Shown here: positions 24,811-34,265 of the stretch, one piece after another
Layout of the letters: the number at the start of each line of letters is the position of its first letter
Position numbering within the stretch: the stretch's first letter is position 1
Origin: G963663315 sp965116335
Lineage (GTDB): Bacteria > Pseudomonadota > Gammaproteobacteria > Arenicellales > Poriferihabitantaceae
DNA length: 64,000 nt
Reading direction: 5' to 3'
Assembly (NCBI GenBank): GCA_965116335.1
Contig: OZ220677.1
Coordinates: 1,302,001-1,366,000 of the forward strand
Translations under genes and position numbers: made by a program
Notes under the pieces: model-generated
The model's database searches: none
The model's input: only the letters and a program-made list of their open reading frames with translations
What the model was told of the DNA's origin: nothing

Positions 24811-26220
24811 TCACCCGATCGTGGGAGTAGATAATAGCCACAATCCAAACACCGTATAACCCACCATCAGTATGGCCGGGAATACCTGGCTCCTGACCGC
24901 GCTTCGGGAATCTCGGCAAATATCCAGCGCGATGACATGGGCGATAAAAATACCCATCACATGGCCGAGGACGATGACCGCCGTCTGCACACTCCATATC
25001 AGGGCGACCGCATCGAGATAATTAAAAAATGAAGTGGTCACATGGAAGTGGTTGGCGCCGAGCAGGTTCCATCCTTCGGACAACGGATCATTCCAGGCGA
25101 GCACGGCATACTGGATATTGACCAGAACACGGGTCAGGTAGTGAGCGCAATGAAAAACCAGGGATATGGGGATAATCGAGTATACCAGTCTCCCGGCAAC
25201 CTCCACAAAACCGACTGTTACGCCCGCCATTTTCCAGCCCGCATACACGCACGCCAGATACAGCAAAACCAGCAACCCGAATGCGCCCGCCAGCCCCAAA
25301 GAATTATCGGGCATCACCGCGCTTCTGCCGGGAAATTCCAACGGGTTGACTCCAATCAGGCTCAACCAGAAGAAGGTTCCTGAAAGACCGTCAAAAGAAA
25401 CCGTACTCAAAGTCAACAGCACGAAAAGGACGCCGGAAAGAGGCAGGGCGGGCAGGGTACTAATGGCAGAACCGGGAGCTACTATGCTGATTTCCCCCCC
25501 CCTGCCACCACCGCGCTGAAAGGGTGAAAATCTGCCGATGAGGCGAAAGAAAATAGCGAACGGCTCGCCACGCTCAAACCATTTTTCCTCACCGTATATC
25601 AATACCGCAATCAGGTTGATCAGCCACCATCCTAGCACTATCCAGGCCAGCCGGTGGGGATCTTCCGGTGCTGGATCAACCAGCTCAAACCAGGCAAACC
25701 CCGCGAACAGAAGGATCGCCGGGAAATAACCGAATCTTTCCGGCAATGCAGTATAGCGGGGTTTGAGGCGAACAATCCGCCGAACTCCCCAGGCTACGCC
25801 ACTCCACGGATTGAGGTGAGTCCATAGATTGCCGGTAACGCATTGAAGCAGGGTGAACAGCACCCAGAACAGGGTCCAGACCGTGATCGGCAGTGGGTTG
25901 TGCAACGGGTCCCGGGTGCCTTCAAGACCGGCAACAATCAAGAAGGCAAACAGCACAGCCGACCCCAGGCTGCAAGGAATAACCGGAAGCCCGGAAATCC
26001 CCCTGATCGGCTGGCTGTACCCGGACAGTCGCTTGACAAGGTCCGGGGGAATGACGGCCAGCGCGATAAAAGACAGCAAGACAGCCAGCGCGCCACCGAT
26101 CATATAAAACTCGGTCGGAAGTAGCAGGATCAACCCGCGTTCGGCACTATGAGCCAAAACATCAGCCGGCCAGAAGCTCCAGCCAGGCAGTAATAATCCG
26201 GTTGACAGTCTGGTTCTCAA
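24811..26220 (-). CDS. polytopic membrane protein of unknown function
   Basis: 469 residues with about eleven to twelve hydrophobic segments and an N-terminal signal-like helix ending in LAHSAERG, followed by LILLLPTEFYMIGGALAV. I do not recognise the family with confidence. Histidine and tryptophan residues between helices (HCAHYLTR, LGANHFHVTTSFFNYL) could bind metal or haem. The start overlaps the stop of the LivF-like gene by 4 bp (ATGA), so it is translationally coupled to the ABC transporter, and the decarboxylase gene follows after 35 bp. A transport-accessory or membrane-enzyme role is inferred from context only. Confidence 0.6.
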   Translation of the reverse strand: MRTRLSTGLLLPGWSFWPADVLAHSAERGLILLLPTEFYMIGGALAVLLSFIALAVIPPDLVKRLSGYSQPIRGISGLPVIPCSLGSAVLFAFLIVAGLEGTRDPLHNPLPITVWTLFWVLFTLLQCVTGNLWTHLNPWSGVAWGVRRIVRLKPRYTALPERFGYFPAILLFAGFAWFELVDPAPEDPHRLAWIVLGWWLINLIAVLIYGEEKWFERGEPFAIFFRLIGRFSPFQRGGGRGGEISIVAPGSAISTLPALPLSGVLFVLLTLSTVSFDGLSGTFFWLSLIGVNPLEFPGRSAVMPDNSLGLAGAFGLLVLLYLACVYAGWKMAGVTVGFVEVAGRLVYSIIPISLVFHCAHYLTRVLVNIQYAVLAWNDPLSEGWNLLGANHFHVTTSFFNYLDAVALIWSVQTAVIVLGHVMGIFIAHVIALDICRDSRSAVRSQVFPAILMVGYTVFGLWLLSTPTIG

Positions 26221-26927
26221 TCCGTTCGTCCGATACCGATATAACGCCTGACCAGCTCCTCGTTACGCTCTACCTCCGCCACATCCAGCGGTTCATGCAG
26301 AACGCCGTTCTCCATGAATGCGACGCGGTCAGCGACTCCCAGCACTGCATCAATTCGCTGTTCCACAAGCAGAATACCCACCCCCTCTGTAGCGAGCCGA
26401 CTAATGACCGCACGGATGGTTGAAATCATCGACGGCATCAACCCCTCGGTGGGTTCATCCAGCAAAAGCAGGGCAGGCTGCAAGCATAAGGCTCTGGCCA
26501 TAGCCAGCATCTGCTGTTCTCCTCCACTCAGCGTGCCGGAAACCTGGTTAAGCCGCGCCCGCAGAGTCGGGAACAACTCCAATGCCTGATCGAGGAGGCG
26601 CTTGTCCTGTTTCTTCAGCAACAGGCCGATCTCAAGATTCTCCGCCACGGTCAGTTCCGCAAACAGTCGTCTTCCCTGAGGCACATAACCCACTCCAGAG
26701 CCAGGAATTTGGTGTGCATCCAGAGTCATCAACTCCACTCCGTTCAACCGGATTTCCCCTGAGCGGAACGGCATCAGGCCCATGATCGTTTTTAACAGGG
26801 AGGTTTTCCCGGCGCCGTTTCGGCCCAGCAGACAAAGCACCTCTCCGGCTTCCAGTCGAAATGAAACACTCCGCACCACATGACTGTCCTGAGTATACCC
26901 GGCGCTGACATGGCTGGCTGAAAACAT
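26217..26927 (-). CDS. branched-chain amino acid-type ABC transporter ATP-binding protein (LivF-like)
   Basis: The ATG at 26927 is used; longer frames run into the upstream LivG-like gene. About 236 residues with Walker A GRNGAGKTS, signature LSGGEQQMLAMARAL and Walker B LLLLDEPTEGLMP, plus the LivF-specific GYVPQGRRLFAEL. With the LivG-like partner it powers the HAAT transporter. It lies 4 bp after the LivG-like stop and overlaps the downstream membrane protein gene. Confidence 0.9.
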   Translation of the reverse strand: MFSASHVSAGYTQDSHVVRSVSFRLEAGEVLCLLGRNGAGKTSLLKTIMGLMPFRSGEIRLNGVELMTLDAHQIPGSGVGYVPQGRRLFAELTVAENLEIGLLLKKQDKRLLDQALELFPTLRARLNQVSGTLSGGEQQMLAMARALCLQPALLLLDEPTEGLMPSMISTIRAVISRLATEGVGILLVEQRIDAVLGVADRVAFMENGVLHEPLDVAEVERNEELVRRYIGIGRTD

Positions 26928-26931
26928 ACGC

Positions 26932-27666
26932 TCACACACGCCCCAGATAAGCAGTCTGGACGGCCTCGTTGCGCTGGATTTCATCGGCAGTGCCCTCGGC
27001 CAGGATAGCGCCCTGATTCATGACCGTAATCCGGTCCGACAGGGCAGTGACCACCGGCACATTATGTTCAATCAGCAGGATGGTGGTAGATTGCCTGATT
27101 TCCCGTATCAGGGACTGGAATACTTCCGTCTCGCCATCAGACAATCCCTGAGTCGGTTCATCCAGTATCAGCAGCAACGGAGACAGCGCCAGTCCCATGG
27201 CTATTTCCAGCAATCGCTGGTGACCGTAGGCGATTTCTCCCGCCTTTTGCCGCGAGTCAATGCGAAGCCCCACCCGACGCAGACACTCGATCACGACCTC
27301 ATCCACAGACCGCGCCGGGTTAGCGGCAACCGGGGGTTGCCGGACTTGCGTGCGAAGCTGCGCGGCGATGGCGACATTCTCAAAAACCGACAGGGCCGGG
27401 TAGATGCTGGTGATTTGAAAGGTATAGGCAATGCCGAGCCGTACTCTGCGCCAGGTCGGCAAGGATGTGATTTCTTTGCCACAGAGCCGGATGGATCCGT
27501 TGTCCGGAGACAATCGCCCGGACAGGAGGCTGGCCAGAGTGGTTTTTCCGGCGCCATTGGGACCGATGATTGAGCGTACCTCGCCAGTATTCACCGAGAA
27601 GTCCACACTGCGAACCGCCTGTAATCCACCAAACGACCGCGACAAATTGCGAGTCTCGATCAGCAT
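26932..27666 (-). CDS. branched-chain amino acid-type ABC transporter ATP-binding protein (LivG-like)
   Basis: Start at the ATG at 27666, which overlaps the LivM-like stop as TAATG. About 244 residues with Walker A GPNGAGKTT, a long LivG-type Q-loop region (YTFQITSIYPALSVFENV), a degenerate signature region (IAYGHQRLLEIAMGLA) typical of LivG, Walker B LLLILDEPTQGLSDGE and switch His LLIEHNV. It is the second ATPase of the transporter. Confidence 0.9.
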   Translation of the reverse strand: MLIETRNLSRSFGGLQAVRSVDFSVNTGEVRSIIGPNGAGKTTLASLLSGRLSPDNGSIRLCGKEITSLPTWRRVRLGIAYTFQITSIYPALSVFENVAIAAQLRTQVRQPPVAANPARSVDEVVIECLRRVGLRIDSRQKAGEIAYGHQRLLEIAMGLALSPLLLILDEPTQGLSDGETEVFQSLIREIRQSTTILLIEHNVPVVTALSDRITVMNQGAILAEGTADEIQRNEAVQTAYLGRV

Positions 27667-28628
27667 TACGGCAACCAGGCTATCCATCGCTCCCGCACGG
27701 CACCGAGAATGCCTTTAGGGAAATACAGGATCAGGAATATCAGTACGACTCCGGCAACCAGCAGCCAGGCGGCGGTATAGTTGCTGGCAATATCAATCAG
27801 GTAAAACATCAGGAAGCTGCCCACCAATGGACCCAGCACTGTGCCAGCGCCTCCCACCAGAGTGAACAGCAGGGCATCAATGGAATAACTGATACTGGCG
27901 AAAGAAGATCCGATATAGGCAAACAACAAGGCGTAAGCGCCACCGGCGGCAGCGGACAGGGTTCCCGATATGACCACCGCCTTGAGCTTGATGGCAAAGG
28001 TATTGTAACCCAGCATACGAGTCCTCTCCTCGTTTTCACGGATGGCGATCAATATCCTGCCGGTCGGGCCATTGACCAGGCGATAAATAGTAGTCAGACA
28101 GACGGTTAGCAGAGCCAACGCGATAAAATACCGGGTAGCGGGGTCTGTCAGGTTTAATTGCCAGCCCATCCATTGCAGGCTTCGCGCCGACTCAGGCAGA
28201 ACCAGTCCCTCATCGCCTCGGGTATAGGTGGTGAAATGCAGGGTGGCCAGGTAAGCCACCTGAGCAAACATCAGGGTAACAATCATGAATGCCACGCCGC
28301 GAGTACGCAATGCGATAGCACCGATTACCACCGAGACCAGAGCGCCTGACAACACGGCAAAAACGAACGCGGCAACCACACCCCACTCCAGATGATAAGC
28401 CGTCAGGCCCGCACCATACAGCCCGGTAGCGAAAAACATGGCATGCCCCAGACTCAGCAATCCGGTATAGCCGAACAGAACATTGAAGCCCATGGCAAAA
28501 ACCGCCAGCACCATGATCCGGGTCGCGGTCAGATGATGATATTCCGGGAGCACGAACTGTAGAACGAAAAGGATCACGATAACCGCACTATGCAGCAGCA
28601 GAGACTTGTTTTTAACCAGCCCCCTCAT
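27666..28628 (-). CDS. branched-chain amino acid-type ABC permease (LivM-like)
   Basis: 320 residues, about ten hydrophobic segments, with the LivM motif region VLFGYTGLLSLGHAMFFATG and an EAA-like loop (AIRENEERTRMLGYN). It forms the inner-membrane channel with the LivH-like protein. The start overlaps the LivH-like stop by 4 bp. Confidence 0.92.
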   Translation of the reverse strand: MRGLVKNKSLLLHSAVIVILFVLQFVLPEYHHLTATRIMVLAVFAMGFNVLFGYTGLLSLGHAMFFATGLYGAGLTAYHLEWGVVAAFVFAVLSGALVSVVIGAIALRTRGVAFMIVTLMFAQVAYLATLHFTTYTRGDEGLVLPESARSLQWMGWQLNLTDPATRYFIALALLTVCLTTIYRLVNGPTGRILIAIRENEERTRMLGYNTFAIKLKAVVISGTLSAAAGGAYALLFAYIGSSFASISYSIDALLFTLVGGAGTVLGPLVGSFLMFYLIDIASNYTAAWLLVAGVVLIFLILYFPKGILGAVRERWIAWLP

Positions 28629-29521
28629 CGCTGCTTGACTCCGAACAGCCCTTCGGGCTTGAACACCAGCACCATGGCAACCAGAAATGTAGCGGTCATC
28701 TTGGCCAGCGTAGGCGAGAAGAACATGGAAATGATGCCATCGCTCATGCCAATCACAATCGCCGCAACCAGGGTGCCACGGATACTGCCGAGTCCGCCGG
28801 TTATAACCACGATAAATGACATCAGCAACGGGTCCAGACCCATCAGGTAGTGCGCCTGTCGAATCGGAACAATCAGCACCGCCGCCAGCGCCGCGAACAG
28901 AGCGCCGACAGCGAAAACCCAGCCGTAAACACGAGTTACCGGAATACCGAAGGCTTGTGCCATCTCACCATCGACCTGGGTGGCTCGCATGATCAGGCCA
29001 GCGCGGGTACGGCTGAGCACATACCAGCTGCCGAGCAGAATAATAGCAGCCATCACAATCACCAGCAGCTTGTAGCCGGAATAACCGAACCAGGGGAAGT
29101 CAACCCGGAAATACAGAGGCGGCTGCACCGGCCTGGCATCGGGACCGAACAGCAACAAGGCAGACTGCTGCAGAATATACAAAACCCCGATAGTGGCGAC
29201 GATGGTGGCCTCTGGATTGTAGTCGAGCCTCTTGAGAACCAGTCGTTCACTGCAAAAGGCAATGACTCCAACCAGAGCCGGGCCAATCACCAGCGCCGCC
29301 AGAAATCCGGCCGCAGGATGAAGCGGGAACAAGCTGGTAATCCACCAGGCCAGAACCGCACCTAGCATATAAAACTCGCCATGCGCGACATTGACGATAC
29401 GCATGACCCCGAACACCAGACACAATCCCAGCGCGGTCAGACTCAGCACCGCCGATTGCACCAGCCCTTCCAGAGAAGCGAGCAGCAGGAATGGCCCGAA
29501 ATCCATGAATGAATCCGCCAA
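28625..29521 (-). CDS. branched-chain amino acid-type ABC permease (LivH-like)
   Basis: 298 residues, about eight membrane helices, with the LivH signatures GLCLVFGVMRIVNVAHGEFYMLGA and GLGSIRGTLVAAIVIG. It follows the binding-protein gene after 49 bp. Start at 29521 with a second Met four codons later. Confidence 0.92.
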   Translation of the reverse strand: MADSFMDFGPFLLLASLEGLVQSAVLSLTALGLCLVFGVMRIVNVAHGEFYMLGAVLAWWITSLFPLHPAAGFLAALVIGPALVGVIAFCSERLVLKRLDYNPEATIVATIGVLYILQQSALLLFGPDARPVQPPLYFRVDFPWFGYSGYKLLVIVMAAIILLGSWYVLSRTRAGLIMRATQVDGEMAQAFGIPVTRVYGWVFAVGALFAALAAVLIVPIRQAHYLMGLDPLLMSFIVVITGGLGSIRGTLVAAIVIGMSDGIISMFFSPTLAKMTATFLVAMVLVFKPEGLFGVKQR

Positions 29522-29570
29522 AGACGGCCTATCCCGTTGCCGGGGCGAACCGTCTACAATATGCCAATGC

Positions 29571-30875
29571 TTACAGATCCATCAACGTGTAATCGGCCGC
29601 GGGTTCGTACAGGCCATCCTCGATAGAGGTCCGGTGCACTACATTGAGACGGCCACCTTCAACCCGTGAGATACTCTGATGCCCGAAGCTCTGGTGAATC
29701 CTGCTATTGAAAACCTTGTCCCCCTGGGGATGGTTCCTGCCTTCGGGGAATTCCTGTAGTGACTCGGTCGCCTCGATCAACGCTTTTTTATCTGCCGGGG
29801 TGGGCGCCGAATAGCCACTCAACTCCATCGCCTGCTTGATAATGAACAGGGTTTCCCAACAACCGAACATGTGAGAATAAGTCGATACATCGCGGGCATC
29901 ATTCACGCTGGTGCCATTCTGATCCACTCCCACAGCCTGACGATAAAAAGCGTCATGCTCGCTCTGCCCGCTCTGGGCATAACGGGGATAAGCCTCCCAG
30001 AAGTGCGTCCCCTCCAGAAATTCAAGCTGGGGAGTAGACAGATCAACCGCTTCCAGAGAATCTATAAAACCAAAGATTTGCGGACGGTTACTGCCAAAAT
30101 GCTGCCCCATCTCCTTGACGAAAGTGAGCACGCCCGGGCCAACCATGACATGGTACAGCACCTCGGTAGCGGAGGGTATTCTGGGCAGATAACGGGTAAA
30201 CGAAGACTCGGTCGGGGGCACCGCAATCAGTTCAAGCACCTCACCACCCTGCGCCTCAATAGCGGCAGAAAAATAGTCTCGATGATCATGGCCGAAAGCA
30301 AAATCCGGAAAGATCATGGTGACCTTCTTGCCCAGATTCTCCGCCACCCAGGGCGCCATGGAAATAACCTGGGATCGGACATCGGTTATTCCGGGCTGGA
30401 ATACATAACGATTCAGGCTGCCCGAAGCGACGTGATGGCCTTCAGATACCACATAATAGGGCAGTTTCAGTTCTCCGGCCCGGGGTGAGGAGCCGATGAC
30501 CACATGGGAAAACAGAGTGCCGTAAGCGACATCCACCTTATGCAGAGTGGCGAATTTTTCGATCACTTCGGCGCCGCGCTTGGGGTCCGTACCATCGTCC
30601 TCGATCACCAGCTCAAGCGGACGGCCATTAATCCCGCCCTCGTCATTGATGAGCCGGGCCGCCGCCGATGCAGTGCGCTCATACCACCTGCCATAGGAGG
30701 CGCCAATTCCGGTTCTGTGTAATTGCATACCGACCTTGATGGGCAGGTCAGAGCCGGATACCCAGGCTGTCATTGCGGGATTGAATTGGGCCGCCGCAGT
30801 GAGTGCCGCGATGGTTCCCGCTTTCTTCAGCGTCGCTCTTTTCGCGGGGTTGATGGATGCATCTTTTGTTTTCAT
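29571..30875 (-). CDS. amino acid/amide-type ABC transporter substrate-binding protein
   Basis: 434 residues; an N-terminal export region (KRATLKKAGTIAALTAAAQF, lacking a clear twin-arginine pair) then a periplasmic-binding fold of the Peripla_BP_6 type (IKVGMQLHRTGIGASYG; INDEGGINGRPLELVIEDDGTDPKRGAEV). GGAGGA 7 bp before the ATG is a strong ribosome-binding site. The ligand cannot be assigned; the family takes branched-chain amino acids, amides, urea, aromatic acids and others. The linked aromatic amino acid decarboxylase makes an aromatic amino acid a plausible ligand. Confidence 0.88.
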   Translation of the reverse strand: MKTKDASINPAKRATLKKAGTIAALTAAAQFNPAMTAWVSGSDLPIKVGMQLHRTGIGASYGRWYERTASAAARLINDEGGINGRPLELVIEDDGTDPKRGAEVIEKFATLHKVDVAYGTLFSHVVIGSSPRAGELKLPYYVVSEGHHVASGSLNRYVFQPGITDVRSQVISMAPWVAENLGKKVTMIFPDFAFGHDHRDYFSAAIEAQGGEVLELIAVPPTESSFTRYLPRIPSATEVLYHVMVGPGVLTFVKEMGQHFGSNRPQIFGFIDSLEAVDLSTPQLEFLEGTHFWEAYPRYAQSGQSEHDAFYRQAVGVDQNGTSVNDARDVSTYSHMFGCWETLFIIKQAMELSGYSAPTPADKKALIEATESLQEFPEGRNHPQGDKVFNSRIHQSFGHQSISRVEGGRLNVVHRTSIEDGLYEPAADYTLMDL

Positions 30876-30901
30876 CTTTATCTCCTCCAGTCATATAGGA
30901 A

Positions 30902-31750
30902 TTATTTGATTGAAATACCCGGTTCATCCGGTTTCCAGGCTGTAAAACAGACTCCGCCGAGATTGCCTGCCGTAAACAGGTTGACAATCGCATGGTAAAA
31001 CTCCGACAGGCCATTCACGACTTGCTGCCCGTGCAGCTTTTCGTTGCGTTGCCTGGCGTTTTCGAAAGCGGCTTGCCGCTCAACCACAAACCGAGTCCAT
31101 TCGACGGATTTGTCCACCAGTTTGATGCGGGTGAATCCCGCTTCGGAAAGCTCATCGAAATACTCGTCCAGAGTCGGCACACGGTCACAGCGCACTTCCC
31201 GGCTCAACAACCGCTTATCCTGGTCGCTCAGCGGATTACGCTCGAAATAATCTTCGACATAGAGACCGGCTCCGGGCTTCAAGGCCGAAAAGCAATGACC
31301 ATAAAGAGCGCGGCGATCCGGGATATGCAAGAATGTAAGCCAGCTAACCAGCGCGTCATATTGCCGGTTCCCAGGCGGGCCATCCAGTATATCGCCGCAC
31401 AGATGAGTCACCTTGTCCACAAGACGGCAGCGGGCGGTCAGTTTCATCGCCGTCGCATTCAATTCCGGTTGCAACTCCAGAGCCGTTATCCTGCATCCCG
31501 AAGTGTGCGCAAGATAACGCGCCGGGCCACCGATTCCAGCACCCACCTCCATGATCTCCATGCCCGAATCTATACCCAGCTTTCGGATAGCCTCATCCAC
31601 AGCATCCGTGCCAAGGTAATGGTATTGATCGAATGCGCTCAACACCGACACATCGAGCGGTTCCTGCTCACCGATGCCAAGAGCGGCCAACTCGTTGAAT
31701 ACCCGGTCTACCTGATGGTAGAGCTTCATGTCCGCTATGTCATCCGTCAT
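30902..31750 (-). CDS. SAM-dependent methyltransferase (class I, sarcosine/dimethylglycine-like)
   Basis: Start at the ATG at 31750 (MTDDIADMKLYHQVDRVFNEL), which avoids overlap with the nicotinamidase gene; 282 residues. The SAM-binding glycine motif is MEVGAGIGGPARYLA, followed by the acidic ALELQPELN and the post-motif DILD. The layout resembles glycine, sarcosine or phosphoethanolamine N-methyltransferases of the Methyltransf_11/25 type, so betaine or phospholipid-base synthesis is possible but not demonstrated. It is divergent from the nicotinamidase gene. Confidence 0.8.
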   Translation of the reverse strand: MTDDIADMKLYHQVDRVFNELAALGIGEQEPLDVSVLSAFDQYHYLGTDAVDEAIRKLGIDSGMEIMEVGAGIGGPARYLAHTSGCRITALELQPELNATAMKLTARCRLVDKVTHLCGDILDGPPGNRQYDALVSWLTFLHIPDRRALYGHCFSALKPGAGLYVEDYFERNPLSDQDKRLLSREVRCDRVPTLDEYFDELSEAGFTRIKLVDKSVEWTRFVVERQAAFENARQRNEKLHGQQVVNGLSEFYHAIVNLFTAGNLGGVCFTAWKPDEPGISIK

Positions 31751-31818
31751 GTTGAGTTGTTGGAAGGCTGTTGCTGATGGTTTATTATGGCATAGTTCCA
31801 GATAACAGAGATTGTTCA

Positions 31819-32454
31819 ATGAAAAAAATGATACAAAACAACACGGATTGCCTGCTGATTATTGATGTGCAAAACGATTTTTGCACTGGAGGAGCGCTGG
31901 AAGTCCCGGATGGGGACGCGGTGGTTCCGGTCATCAATGCGGTTTCAAAAGAATTCCAGCACCGCATACTGACTCAGGACTGGCACCCTGCAAACCACAG
32001 TTCCTTTGCATCCAGCCATCCCGGACATTCCCCGTTTGATCCGATCAGTATGCCTTACGGGAACCAGGTTTTATGGCCGGATCATTGTGTCCAGGGTTCT
32101 TCAGGAGCCGCCTTCCATCCCCGGCTTGATATTACCAACGCAGAGTTGATTCTCCGCAAGGGCTTTCGGGTGGCGATAGATTCCTATTCCGCGTTTTTTG
32201 AAAATGACCAGACCACTCCGACCGGACTTACCGGTTATCTGCGGAGCCGTGGATTCGAGCGCATTTTCATGGCTGGACTGGCGACCGATTTTTGTGTGGC
32301 CTGGTCGGCTCTGGATGCCCGGTCAGAAGGTTTTGATGTAGTCCTGATCGAAGATGCCTGTCGCGCCATTGACATGGAGGGCTCATTGGCGACAGCCATG
32401 AAACAAATGGATGACAGGAATGTCATCAGAATGCAATCAAATTCCTTGACATAA
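31819..32454 (+). CDS. pncA: nicotinamidase
   Basis: Start at the ATG at 31819; 211 residues. The catalytic triad is visible: Asp in LLIIDVQNDF, Lys in LILRKGF and Cys in LATDFCVAW; the metal-binding residues sit in TQDWHPANH. PncA hydrolyses nicotinamide to nicotinate and ammonia for NAD salvage. Length and motifs match the family. A short membrane coiled-coil frame follows closely. Confidence 0.93.
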   Translation: MKKMIQNNTDCLLIIDVQNDFCTGGALEVPDGDAVVPVINAVSKEFQHRILTQDWHPANHSSFASSHPGHSPFDPISMPYGNQVLWPDHCVQGSSGAAFHPRLDITNAELILRKGFRVAIDSYSAFFENDQTTPTGLTGYLRSRGFERIFMAGLATDFCVAWSALDARSEGFDVVLIEDACRAIDMEGSLATAMKQMDDRNVIRMQSNSLT

Positions 32455-32480
32455 GGTGGGTGAAATGTAAGTATTGCTTC

Positions 32481-32723
32481 ATGGAAACTGATGCTTTCAA
32501 CCAACTTTCTGCATGGGCGAGCCCGGCCCTGATTGTCGGACTGTTTTATTTTCAATGGCACAACAACAAGGATGTGCAGAACAAGATCGCTGATCTGAAT
32601 GACAAGATCGCAAGGCTGAATGATAAGGTCGCCGCATTGGGGGAGCGCATGGCTAAGCTTGAAGGAATGTTTGAGGTTGCGCTACCACGCCCGAAACAAT
32701 CAGACTCCCCATCCTCGTCCTAG
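32481..32723 (+). CDS. small membrane-anchored coiled-coil protein
   Basis: 80 residues from the ATG at 32481 (a GTG at 32460 adds 7). A hydrophobic helix (ASPALIVGLFYFQW) is followed by a heptad coiled coil (KIADLNDKIARLNDKVAAL) and a Pro/Ser tail. The architecture matches the other small anchored coiled coils in this window, though the sequence differs. Function unknown. Confidence 0.5.
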   Translation: METDAFNQLSAWASPALIVGLFYFQWHNNKDVQNKIADLNDKIARLNDKVAALGERMAKLEGMFEVALPRPKQSDSPSSS

Positions 32724-33001
32724 TGTCCCGGCTCGGCAGGGCGTACGATGCGATGTCATCTGAGGCGCCAACCGGTTTTTATAAAACTCATAAAAATCAT
32801 AATAAAAATTGCCAACAGCGGCTGTAATATGTCAAGATACGGCCTGCAATGGGCTAAAGCCCAGCAAAAGAGTTGTATTTTCGATAGGGTCTGTTCTTTA
32901 TCGGACCAGTTCTTTTTTGTGTTTCCCCGTGGTTTTTGGGGAACCAATCTGAAGTCATCTATCAAATATCAAAATTAGCAGTAATCAGGAGACAAAACAA
33001 A
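32724..33001 (+). promoter_or_regulatory. intergenic region upstream of the TRAP transporter
   Basis: 278 bp, AT-rich in the middle (stretch of A/T around 32775-32815), with a CCCCGTGG...GGGG partial palindrome near 32925-32942 and an AGGAG ribosome-binding site just before the ATG at 33002. It presumably carries the promoter of the TRAP/dehydrogenase operon, but I cannot place -35/-10 boxes with confidence. Confidence 0.35.
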
Positions 33002-34114
33002 ATGATTAAAACTTTTAAACGAGTGGCAGCCACACTGATCGGGCTGTCCATGCTGGCGAGTGCCAGCGCAATCGCGGAGGTAAAAATCCGGGTGCAGTCG
33101 GTACTGCCGACCAAGGCGGATGAAATCGTCATGCTGAAGGATTTCGCTGCCAACGTCGCCGCCCTGACCAATGGCGAAGTGCAGATTGAAGTATTGCCGG
33201 ACGGCGCCATCGTGAGTGGACGGGATATCCTGAACGCAGTGGACAAGGGCCTGGTCGAAGGTGGCTTCGCCTGGACGCATTACTGGTCCGGTCAACATCC
33301 CGCCGCCATGCTGTTCGGTTCTCCGGTTGCAGGCGCTGGCGTGGGTATCGACAACATCGCTTTCATCTCATGGTTCATGAATGGCGGAGGACGCGAGCTG
33401 TATGACCGTCTGTGGGACGAAATGGGTCTGAATGTGCATGGCGTCATGCTCCAGCCTGTTGGCCCGGAAGCACTGGGCTGGTTCAAGGAACCGATCCACA
33501 GTATGGATGATTTCCGTAAATATCGTTTCCGTACACCTCCCGGCATTCCCGGACAAACCTACAAGGATATAGGCGTGGCGAGCGTAGCGATGGGAGGCGG
33601 TGACATTCTGCCCGCGCTGGAAAAAGGCACGATTGACGCTGCCGAATGGTGCTGCCCGAAACCGGATAGTGTGTTCGGCTTCCAGAAAGTGCTGAAACAC
33701 TACTACCTGCAGGGACTTCATCAGGTCGTGGTCAACGCGGACCTTTACATCAATGGTGATGTCTGGAACAGCCTGACCGAAGACCAGAAAAACGCGATCA
33801 ATATCTCTGCCGATGCTTCCCTGATTCGTTCCATGAGTTATCGAATCTATGAAAACGGCAAGGCGCTGAAAGACCTGACGGAAAATCACGGTGTTATTCT
33901 GCATGATACGCCCGCTGATTATTTCCCGGCATACATGAACGCGGCGAAGGCAAGTCTTGAGAAAAATGCCGCTGAAAATGAGTTCTTTGCTGAAGTCTGG
34001 AATTCGCAAAAAGCATTTGCTGATATTGCGGTTCCGTTCTGGGCTGGCGCGCAAACATCCAATGCCAACCTCGGCCAGGCTTACGCCAAACAATTGCAGC
34101 AAATGGCGCAATAA
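33002..34114 (+). CDS. TRAP transporter substrate-binding protein (DctP family; HpsK/L/M-type system)
   Basis: Start at the ATG at 33002 after AGGAG; 370 residues. Signal peptide ending ASAIAE at about residue 25, then a DctP fold with the conserved binding Arg region (FRKYRFRTPPGIPG) and the ALEKGTIDAAEW segment. It captures a carboxylate or sulfonate in the periplasm. The genes downstream (small and large membrane subunits, HisD-family, SDR and MDR dehydrogenases) match the DHPS operon, so 2,3-dihydroxypropane-1-sulfonate is the inferred ligand. Confidence 0.88.
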   Translation: MIKTFKRVAATLIGLSMLASASAIAEVKIRVQSVLPTKADEIVMLKDFAANVAALTNGEVQIEVLPDGAIVSGRDILNAVDKGLVEGGFAWTHYWSGQHPAAMLFGSPVAGAGVGIDNIAFISWFMNGGGRELYDRLWDEMGLNVHGVMLQPVGPEALGWFKEPIHSMDDFRKYRFRTPPGIPGQTYKDIGVASVAMGGGDILPALEKGTIDAAEWCCPKPDSVFGFQKVLKHYYLQGLHQVVVNADLYINGDVWNSLTEDQKNAINISADASLIRSMSYRIYENGKALKDLTENHGVILHDTPADYFPAYMNAAKASLEKNAAENEFFAEVWNSQKAFADIAVPFWAGAQTSNANLGQAYAKQLQQMAQ

Positions 34115-34160
34115 ATCTGTGACTTGTGCCCGGAACCATAAGGCACAATAGCAGGATACC

Positions 34161-34185
34161 GATACGGGCTTATCAAGCCCGTATC
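34161..34185 (+). terminator. strong hairpin between TRAP binding protein and membrane subunits
   Basis: Arms GATACGGGCTT and AAGCCCGTATC, perfectly paired over 11 bp with a 3-base loop. There is no good T run, so it is better seen as an mRNA stabiliser or partial terminator that lets the binding protein be made in excess over the membrane subunits. Confidence 0.65.
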
Positions 34186-34265
34186 TGGTATCACTCTCAA
34201 AATAATCACGAATCCAGCTGAAAGCGGGTTATACTGTCCCCTCTACACATTGATGCGTCACAATC

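Noticed and set aside
24811..30875. Urea transporter operon (urtABCDE)
   Set aside because: Two ATPases and two permeases fit either, but no urease genes are adjacent and a decarboxylase and unknown membrane protein are attached; the ligand is left open.
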